This document shows positions 6,320 through 12,274 of a DNA stretch of 14,747 nucleotides, in pieces. A program made the position numbers and the translations under genes. Source of the DNA: Oscillospiraceae bacterium. Its GTDB lineage: Bacteria > Bacillota_A > Clostridia > Oscillospirales > Oscillospiraceae. Below the pieces are notes generated by a model. That model searched no databases. It worked only from the letters and a program-made list of their open reading frames with translations, and was not told the DNA's origin. The stretch lies in the NCBI GenBank assembly GCA_017411905.1, contig JAFQPB010000015.1:1-14747 (forward strand). The letters are read 5' to 3'. The first letter of the stretch is position 1, and every line of letters starts with the position of its first letter.

Positions 6320-7405
6320 TTAAAGCTTTTTCTTTGCTTCGCAGTAGATACAGCGGTAGATGCCGTTTTCCTTATCCATACACTTAAAAACGTGGGGCAG
6401 CTCCTGCTCAGTAGCAGAAATACAGCGGTCGTTGGTGCATTTAAGCGTATCCACCAGCACTTCCTCCGGCTCCGTCATCTGCTTGCCCTCCTTGGCATCG
6501 GCAAGGAGCTTTAGAATCAGTGCCATCCGCATATACTTTCCGTTTAGTGCCTGACGGAAATAAGCGGCTCTAGGGTCTGCGTCCACTTTCACGCTGATCT
6601 CGTTGACACGGGGCAGCGGGTGCAGGATCCGCATCGTCTCCTTTGCATTTTGGAGCTTGGCGGTGTCCAAAATATAGCTGTCCTTCAGCCGTTCATAGAC
6701 AAAGGGATCGTCAAACCGCTCCCGCTGGATACGGGTCATATACAGCACATCCAGTTCAGGGATAGCATCCTCCAAAGAGGTGGTCTCCACATATTCCATA
6801 CCGTATTTATCCAGCACCTCCCGGCGGACAAAGCCGGGCAGCTTCAGCTCCTCGGGTGAAATGAGAATGACCTTAACATTCTCGTAACGGCTCAGAGCCG
6901 CCAGCAGAGAATGCACCGTGCGGCCGTATTTCAGGTCACCGCAGCAGCCAACCGTGATGCCGTCCAGTCTGCCGTTTTCCCGGTAGATGGTAAGTAGGTC
7001 GGCAAGGGTCTGGGTGGGGTGGCAATGGCCACCGTCACCGGCATTGATTACCGGAATGGAAGCATTTTTTGCCGCCACGTAGGGCGCGCCCTCCTTGGGA
7101 TGGCGGATGGCCATAATGTCTGCATAGCAGGAAAGGATCTTGGCAGTATCTGCCATACTTTCGCCCTTGCTGGCAGAGGAAGAGCTTGCCTCGGAGAAGC
7201 CGAGCACACTGCCGCCCAGCTCCAGCATTGCCGCCTCAAAGCTGAGACGGGTACGGGTGGAAGGTTCAAAAAACAGTGTTGCCAGCTTCTTGCCCTTACA
7301 GCACTGGGCGTACGCCTCCGGATTTTCGATGATATGGCAGGCCGTATCCATTAGTCCCTGGATTTCCTCTACGGAAAAATCTGTAATATCAATAAGACTT
7401 CTCAT
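6320..7405 (-). CDS. pyrB: Aspartate carbamoyltransferase fused to a PyrI-type zinc domain
   Basis: A 361-aa cytosolic enzyme that joins carbamoyl phosphate and aspartate, the first committed step of pyrimidine synthesis. Residues 1-305 are a complete catalytic chain: carbamoyl-phosphate loop FEPSTRTR (46-53), the mobile loop with SASKGES (K80), HCHPTQ (127-132), and the aspartate-side HPLPR (262-266). Bacterial catalytic chains usually stop at about 305-310 residues. Here about 55 residues follow with Cys323, Cys328, Cys352 and Cys355. The spacing C-x4-C-x23-C-x2-C equals that of the zinc ligands of the E. coli regulatory chain PyrI (109, 114, 138, 141). The nucleotide-binding half of PyrI is missing, and no separate pyrI gene is visible. 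The ATG overlaps the pyrE stop (TAATG), so translation is likely coupled. It is the last gene of the operon. Confidence 0.96.
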   Translation of the reverse strand: MRSLIDITDFSVEEIQGLMDTACHIIENPEAYAQCCKGKKLATLFFEPSTRTRLSFEAAMLELGGSVLGFSEASSSSASKGESMADTAKILSCYADIMAIRHPKEGAPYVAAKNASIPVINAGDGGHCHPTQTLADLLTIYRENGRLDGITVGCCGDLKYGRTVHSLLAALSRYENVKVILISPEELKLPGFVRREVLDKYGMEYVETTSLEDAIPELDVLYMTRIQRERFDDPFVYERLKDSYILDTAKLQNAKETMRILHPLPRVNEISVKVDADPRAAYFRQALNGKYMRMALILKLLADAKEGKQMTEPEEVLVDTLKCTNDRCISATEQELPHVFKCMDKENGIYRCIYCEAKKKL

Positions 7406-8058
7406 TATTTCGCCCCGTTCACAGCAAGATAGTTCTTAATGCGATTAACGTTCTCCGCATTTGCAGGGTCTTCCTCCAAGTACTCGATGATGTCATACAC
7501 ATCCACAACGGAGTAGACCGGGAAGCCAAACTGCTCCTCGATCTCCTGCATCGCACCCTTGTCGGTCTGCCCCTTTTCCTTACGGTCAACCATAATGAAG
7601 GTAGCTGCTACCTTCACGCCCTCCAGATGGCTGAGGATCTCCATACTCTCCCGGATAGCCGTACCGGCAGTGATCACATCCTCAATAATGACCACCTCTT
7701 CCCCGGCAGTGGGTACATAGCCGACAAACACACCGCCCTCGCCGTGATCCTTTACCTCCTTGCGGTTAAAGAAGAAGGGCAAATCAAGTCCCTTCTTGGA
7801 AAGGGCAACAGCGGCAGAAATGGAAAGGGAGATGCCCTTGTAGGCAGGGCCGTAGAGAACGGCCTTTTTTTCGCCCATTTTTTCTAAGTACGCGCGGGCG
7901 TAAAACTCGCCCATTTTGGTGATTTGGTCACCGGTTTTAATCATACCGGCATTTACGAAATAAGGGATTTTTCTGCCGCTTTTGGCGGTGAAATCGCCGA
8001 ATTTCAGCACACCTGCACTTTGCAGGAACTCTATAAACTCTCTCTTATATGCTTCCAT
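7405..8058 (-). CDS. pyrE: Orotate phosphoribosyltransferase
   Basis: A 217-aa cytosolic enzyme that transfers phosphoribosyl from PRPP to orotate, giving OMP and pyrophosphate. Visible are the N-terminal [14 protein letters not shown] region (23-36), the flexible catalytic loop [12 protein letters not shown] (98-109), and the PRPP-binding motif [11 protein letters not shown] (124-134). Full length for the long bacterial type. The ribosome site CGGAGGT sits shortly before the ATG. A 50-bp spacer with an imperfect GC-rich hairpin (8083-8102) separates it from the transporter gene upstream. No T-tract follows that hairpin, so it is more likely an RNA stability or processing feature than a terminator. 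The stop codon overlaps the pyrB start. Confidence 0.96.
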   Translation of the reverse strand: MEAYKREFIEFLQSAGVLKFGDFTAKSGRKIPYFVNAGMIKTGDQITKMGEFYARAYLEKMGEKKAVLYGPAYKGISLSISAAVALSKKGLDLPFFFNRKEVKDHGEGGVFVGYVPTAGEEVVIIEDVITAGTAIRESMEILSHLEGVKVAATFIMVDRKEKGQTDKGAMQEIEEQFGFPVYSVVDVYDIIEYLEEDPANAENVNRIKNYLAVNGAK

Positions 8059-8108
8059 ATTGATTACCTCCGATTATTATGCGGCGGGAGCAAGCCCCGG
8101 CCTTTTTA

Positions 8109-9797
8109 TTATCTGTGTTCTTTTTGAGAGCCGGTGGGGTTTTTGATGCTGTAGCCCACGTTCACAAGGTGGTCTGCCACACGCTCCAGACCCATAACGG
8201 TGGAGGTGTAGTAGGGGCTGTGGGTCACACTGCAGCTACTGCTGGACAGACGGGCATAGTGGTTACTGGTAAGCTGATCCTTCATATCATCCACTTCTTC
8301 CTCAAAGGCAGTCAGCTCCGGCAGCAGGCTCTGATCCAAGTTTTGGAAGGCTTCCTTTGCAATGGCGAACATCCTGCGGATCTTATCGCACATTTCAGCA
8401 ATTTCCTCCTGTGCCGTCTGGGAATAAGTCAGTTCCTTTTTCTTCATTTCCTGACTCAGCTCGTAGAAATTCAGCGCGTGGTCACCGATACGCTCCAAGT
8501 CGTTGAGCACGTGGAAATACGCGCCGATGGTGGCCTCATCACTGGCACTGATCTGTGCAGAGGACAGCTTGATGAGAAAAGCAGTCATCGCACCGTTGGT
8601 AAAGTCGATGATGTTCTCATTTTCATTGATCGTTTCCCCATCCTTATCGCTGCCGGTACAGAGGGCATTGAGCGAAAGGTGGATATTTTCCTCTGCCACG
8701 CAGAGCATATAGTCGATCTCCTTCTTTGCCTGCACCATAGCAGCCGCCGGCATTGCCAGCAGATGGTCATCCACGTAGCGCAGATGATGGATCTTTGCCG
8801 TATCCTCCTTGTCCAAAATCATCTTTTGCGCAAACAGAACCAACTGACTGACAAAGGGCAGAAGCAGCAGCGTAGTCGTCACATTAAAGACTACGTGGAA
8901 GGCAGACACCCGCATTTGCAGGCTCATCGCATCCTCACCGGGGAAAAGCTCTGTCAGCATTGTGACCACCGGCTCCTTCAGCATCCAGATAATCATTGCA
9001 AAAACAGCCGAGCCGATCACATTAAAGGTAAAGTGGATCAGCGCAACCCGCTTCGCGTTGGCGGTAGCGCCAACAGAAGCTAACAGCGCAGTCACACAGG
9101 TGCCGATGTTTGCGCCAAGGATAATAAACAGCGCCATATCCAGCTCCAAAATGCCCGTACCGACCATTGTGATGACCACACCGGTGGCGGCCGACGAGCT
9201 TTGGATCAGGGCAGTAAAGATCGCACCCACAACGATCAGCAGCAGGGGGAAATTAATGACACCAAAAATGCCGGTAAACAGCTCTTTTACGAGGGCACTG
9301 CCAAAGGCCTCGGGGCTGCTCATAATATTAAGGCCCACGAAGATAAGACCCAAGCCACTGCAAAGGCTGCCGGCAATCTGTACCTTTTCCTTTTTCACAA
9401 AGCCCATCATCACGCCCGCAAAAGCGAGGAAGTACATAGCCATATTGAAAAAGTCGTTTTTCAGTGCCACCAAAATACCGGTGATCGTCGTACCGATATT
9501 GGCACCCATAATCACCGGAACCGCCTGCATAAGGGTCATAACACCGGCATTGACAAGGCCGATGACCATCACAGAGGTGGCAGAGGAGCTTTGGATGATC
9601 GCAGTCACGCCTGCACCGATGCACACACCGGAGAAGCGGTTGCCGCAAATTCTGCCAAGCAGTGTTTTCATACCTGCGCCGGCGCTCTTTTCCAGCGCCC
9701 CGCTCATAAAGTTCATACCGACGATGAAAATACCCACGCCTGCCAGCAGCCAGATCATACTTTGGATCAGCTGCAGCATTTCATCAGGAGTAAACAT
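8109..9797 (-). CDS. Na+/Pi cotransporter with C-terminal PhoU domain (NptA/PNaS type)
   Basis: A 562-aa membrane protein of the Na/Pi cotransporter II family. Two inverted repeats carry the hallmark QSSSA motifs (Q69-A73 and Q199-A203), each followed by a GANIGT(T/C) segment (98-104, 228-234). About eight to ten membrane helices fill residues 10-330. Residues about 345-555 form a cytoplasmic PhoU-like helical domain with LERIGDH (434-440) and LERVADH (537-543), repeats of the metal-binding motif. The family moves phosphate with sodium, and some bacterial members work mainly as exporters. It lies inside the pyrimidine operon, 26 bp after pyrF and 50 bp before pyrE, on the same strand and with no visible promoter of its own. 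AAAGGA (9807-9812) precedes the ATG. Its place here suggests a phosphate-balance role tied to nucleotide synthesis, which is inference only. Confidence 0.92.
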   Translation of the reverse strand: MFTPDEMLQLIQSMIWLLAGVGIFIVGMNFMSGALEKSAGAGMKTLLGRICGNRFSGVCIGAGVTAIIQSSSATSVMVIGLVNAGVMTLMQAVPVIMGANIGTTITGILVALKNDFFNMAMYFLAFAGVMMGFVKKEKVQIAGSLCSGLGLIFVGLNIMSSPEAFGSALVKELFTGIFGVINFPLLLIVVGAIFTALIQSSSAATGVVITMVGTGILELDMALFIILGANIGTCVTALLASVGATANAKRVALIHFTFNVIGSAVFAMIIWMLKEPVVTMLTELFPGEDAMSLQMRVSAFHVVFNVTTTLLLLPFVSQLVLFAQKMILDKEDTAKIHHLRYVDDHLLAMPAAAMVQAKKEIDYMLCVAEENIHLSLNALCTGSDKDGETINENENIIDFTNGAMTAFLIKLSSAQISASDEATIGAYFHVLNDLERIGDHALNFYELSQEMKKKELTYSQTAQEEIAEMCDKIRRMFAIAKEAFQNLDQSLLPELTAFEEEVDDMKDQLTSNHYARLSSSSCSVTHSPYYTSTVMGLERVADHLVNVGYSIKNPTGSQKEHR

Positions 9798-9823
9798 AGG
9801 CTAAATTCCTTTCTTTGGGAAAA

Positions 9824-10522
9824 TTAGTCGCAGAACTCCGCCACACAGCGCTCGTAGGCTGCAACCGGGTCAGCAGCTGCCGTAATGGGACGGCCTACCA
9901 CAATGTAGTCAGAGCCGATCTTCTTTGCCTGTGCCGGGGTCATTACCCGCTTTTGATCGCCCACATCGCCGTCTGCAAAGCGGACACCGGGGGTAACGGT
10001 CAAAAAGTCCTTTCCGCAGAAGTCGTGCACCTTGCCTGCCTCCAAGGGAGAGCAGACGATACCGTCCAAGCCGGACTCCTTGGCATTTTTGGCATAGTGC
10101 ATAACCACCTTGTCAATCGGTTCCTTGATCAGCAGATCGCGCTCCATACTCTCCTGATCGGTAGAGGTAAGCTGGGTGACAGCGATCAGCAGAGGCCGGG
10201 TGCCGTCCTCCCGGGTCAGTCCCTCCAGAGCCGCTTCCATCATTGCCTTTGTACCGGCGGCGTGGAGATTACAAATATCTACATCTAAATTCCGCAGAAC
10301 GGCCATTGCTTTTTTAACCGTATTGGGAATGTCGTGGAGCTTCAGGTCTAAGAAAATCTTATGTCCCCGGGCTTTGATCTCCTTTACGATAGCAGGGCCT
10401 TCCGCATAGTAAAGCTCCATACCGATCTTTACAAAAGGCTTTCTGCCGGTAAACTTATCCAAAAATGCGAAGGTTTGCTCTGCACTTGCAAAGTCACAGG
10501 CTACAATTACATCTTTTCCCAT
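9824..10522 (-). CDS. pyrF: Orotidine 5'-phosphate decarboxylase
   Basis: A 232-aa TIM-barrel enzyme that decarboxylates OMP to UMP. The catalytic set is complete: Asp10 (VACD), Lys32 (FVKIG), and the D-x-K-x-x-D motif FLDLKLHDIPNT with Asp59, Lys61 and Asp64. The phosphate-binding segments are VTPGVRF (176-182, Arg181) and VVGRPIT (with Arg201). The length fits the bacterial group I enzymes. The ATG overlaps the stop of pyrD as TAATG, so the two are probably translated together. The transporter gene follows after 26 bp. Confidence 0.96.
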   Translation of the reverse strand: MGKDVIVACDFASAEQTFAFLDKFTGRKPFVKIGMELYYAEGPAIVKEIKARGHKIFLDLKLHDIPNTVKKAMAVLRNLDVDICNLHAAGTKAMMEAALEGLTREDGTRPLLIAVTQLTSTDQESMERDLLIKEPIDKVVMHYAKNAKESGLDGIVCSPLEAGKVHDFCGKDFLTVTPGVRFADGDVGDQKRVMTPAQAKKIGSDYIVVGRPITAAADPVAAYERCVAEFCD

Positions 10523-11433
10523 TATTTTGTTCCTCCTATAATTTCATTTAATGTACTCATACCATAGCTATCCATTACGGACGGCAATTCATTTATAATA
10601 TCCCGGCAAATGTAGGGATCCACCAAGTTTGCCGCACCAATTTCTACCGCAGTGGCACCGGCTATCATCATCTCAATTACATCCTCCGCAGAGGAAACAC
10701 CGCCCATACCGACTACGGGAATTTTCACCGCATTTGCCACCTGATAGACCATCCGCACTGCCACCGGGAAGATGGCAGAGCCGGAAAAACCACCCATTTT
10801 ATTGGCAATGATGGGCTTTCTTGTGCGCAGATCAATGCGCATACCCAACATCGTGTTGATGAGGCTGATGCCGTCTGCCCCTGCATCCTCACAGGCTTTT
10901 GCAATGGAAACGATGTCTGTCACATTGGGAGAGAGCTTTACGATGACCGGCTTGGTAGTTACCGCTTTCACTGCCTTGGTGACCTCAGCGGCCGCTTTGG
11001 GGTCTGTACCGAAGCTCATACCGCCGCCGTGGACATTGGGGCAGCTTACATTGACCTCCAGCCAGCCCACCTGCTGCTCCTTATCCAGCTTTTCGCAGGT
11101 ATAGGCATAGTCTTCCACAGAAAAGCCGCTTACATTTGCCATCACCGGCTTATGGAAGCATTTTTTAAGTTTCGGCAGTTCCTCGGAAATTACCTTTTCC
11201 ACACCGGGATTTTGCAGGCCTACTGCGTTAATCATACCGGCGGTACATTCTGCGATCCGGGGTGTGGGATTGCCAAAGCGGGGATCTTTGGTAGTGCCCT
11301 TAAAGGAAAATGTACCGAGGCAGTTAATGTCGTACAATTCGGCATACTCGTAGCCGTAGCCAAAGGTGCCGGAGGCGGCGATAACGGGGTTATCAAGCTC
11401 GATGCCGCAAAGGTTTACACTTAATCTTCCCAT
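10522..11433 (-). CDS. pyrD: Dihydroorotate dehydrogenase class 1B, catalytic subunit
   Basis: A 303-aa FMN-containing TIM barrel that oxidises dihydroorotate to orotate. FMN and substrate contacts include Lys45 (FSFKGTT), NAVGLQNPG (69-77), Lys166 (VIVKLSPN) and VGMGGVSSAED (241-251). The active-site base is Cys131 in VSCPNVHGGG. A cysteine base is the mark of class 1 enzymes, and the adjacent pyrK identifies the NAD-linked class 1B form. The ATG lies 13 bp inside the end of pyrK and is preceded by AAGGAGGAG, so coupled translation of the two subunits is likely. The stop overlaps pyrF. Confidence 0.96.
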   Translation of the reverse strand: MGRLSVNLCGIELDNPVIAASGTFGYGYEYAELYDINCLGTFSFKGTTKDPRFGNPTPRIAECTAGMINAVGLQNPGVEKVISEELPKLKKCFHKPVMANVSGFSVEDYAYTCEKLDKEQQVGWLEVNVSCPNVHGGGMSFGTDPKAAAEVTKAVKAVTTKPVIVKLSPNVTDIVSIAKACEDAGADGISLINTMLGMRIDLRTRKPIIANKMGGFSGSAIFPVAVRMVYQVANAVKIPVVGMGGVSSAEDVIEMMIAGATAVEIGAANLVDPYICRDIINELPSVMDSYGMSTLNEIIGGTK

Positions 11434-12155
11434 AAAATCTCCTCCTTGCGCATCACAGGGCCTTCCTTACATATCCGCTTATAGCCGGTAATGGTCTTGC
11501 AGCTACAGCCCATACAAGCACCAAAGCCACAGCCCATCCTCTTTTCAAAGCTCATTTGGCCAGAGGTTTTGGATGTACGGCAAACAGCCTTTAGCATTGG
11601 CTCCGGGCCACAGGTATAAAAATAGGAGTAATCCATATCCCGAAGCACATCTGTCACAAAGCCTTTTTCTCCGTATGAACCGTCTACTGTGGTCACGGTG
11701 ACACTGCAGCCCAAAGCCCTAAACGCATCTTCATAAAAAACTTCGGATTTTGTATTAAATCCAAGGATAACCTCTACTATTTTACCCTGTGCAATCAAGT
11801 TTTTTGCAAGCAGGTACATCGGGGGCACGCCTACGCCGCCGCCCAGCAGTACCGGATTTTCCCCGGAAAGGGACAAATCGTAGCCGTTACCGAGGCCGGT
11901 GAGAAGCTCAAGCTCTCCCGCCTGCATCCCGGCCATCTGCCGGGTGCCTTTGCCGACCGCCTTATAAATGATCGTAAGCCGGTCGCCCTCCAAATCGCAT
12001 ACGGAGATAGGGCGGCGCAGATAAAGACCGGATAGCTGGATATTCACGAACTGACCCGGGGCGGTGATGTGGGAGGTATCTCCCGAAAGCACCATTTTAT
12101 ACACATTTTCCGTCAGCGGCTCGTTGCTGACGATCCTAAATATACTTTTTTGCAT
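11421..12155 (-). CDS. pyrK: Dihydroorotate dehydrogenase electron transfer subunit
   Basis: A 244-aa FAD and iron-sulphur protein that passes electrons from PyrD to NAD+. The FAD-binding barrel contains LRRPISVCD (46-54). The NAD-binding fold starts with LLGGGVGVPPMYLLAK (103-118). The C-terminal [2Fe-2S] motif has Cys209, Cys214, Cys217 and Cys229 (GCGFGACMGCSCK plus a later Cys), with Cys219 extra. It overlaps pyrD by 13 bp. The start has AAGGAG about 5 bases upstream. Its upstream neighbour is not directly carB but a ~100-bp hairpin-rich repeat that ends next to this ribosome site. Confidence 0.96.
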   Translation of the reverse strand: MQKSIFRIVSNEPLTENVYKMVLSGDTSHITAPGQFVNIQLSGLYLRRPISVCDLEGDRLTIIYKAVGKGTRQMAGMQAGELELLTGLGNGYDLSLSGENPVLLGGGVGVPPMYLLAKNLIAQGKIVEVILGFNTKSEVFYEDAFRALGCSVTVTTVDGSYGEKGFVTDVLRDMDYSYFYTCGPEPMLKAVCRTSKTSGQMSFEKRMGCGFGACMGCSCKTITGYKRICKEGPVMRKEEILWED

Positions 12156-12171
12156 AGTTTCTCCTTGTTCA

Positions 12172-12273
12172 AAACCTTCCCCTCTGGGGAAGGTGGCACG
12201 CTGTCAAGCGTGACGGATGAGGCCAAAACCTCACCCACCACTTCGTGGTCCCCCCTCCCCAAAGGGGAGGGTT
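12172..12273. repeat. Five-hairpin repeat element between carB and pyrK, MITE-like ends
   Basis: Five consecutive stem-loops fill the gap: CCTTCCCC/GGGGAAGG (12175-12193), CACGCT/AGCGTG (12197-12212), TGAGG/CCTCA (12218-12233), ACCAC/GTGGT (12237-12249), and CCCTCCCC/GGGGAGGG (12253-12271). The outer ends AACCTTCCCC and GGGGAGGGTT are also inverted repeats of each other, with one G-T wobble. No target duplication and no coding frame are visible. A diverged relative lies at 5292-5382. The element type resembles non-coding repeats that I recall as common in gut Clostridia genomes. On the minus strand the last hairpin is followed by TTTTG, a weak terminator-like end directly before the pyrK ribosome site. 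Confidence 0.8.
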
Positions 12274-12274
12274 A

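Noticed and set aside
8059..8108. GC-rich hairpin between the transporter gene and pyrE as a terminator.
   Set aside because: The stem is imperfect (bulged) and no T-tract follows in the direction of transcription.
8079..9083. Long + strand frame of 334 codons, with another at 8962-9804.
   Set aside because: Both lie antisense to the Na+/Pi cotransporter gene, whose motifs are unmistakable. Low-complexity composition (His/Gln- or Thr/Ala/Pro-rich) fits a shadow frame.
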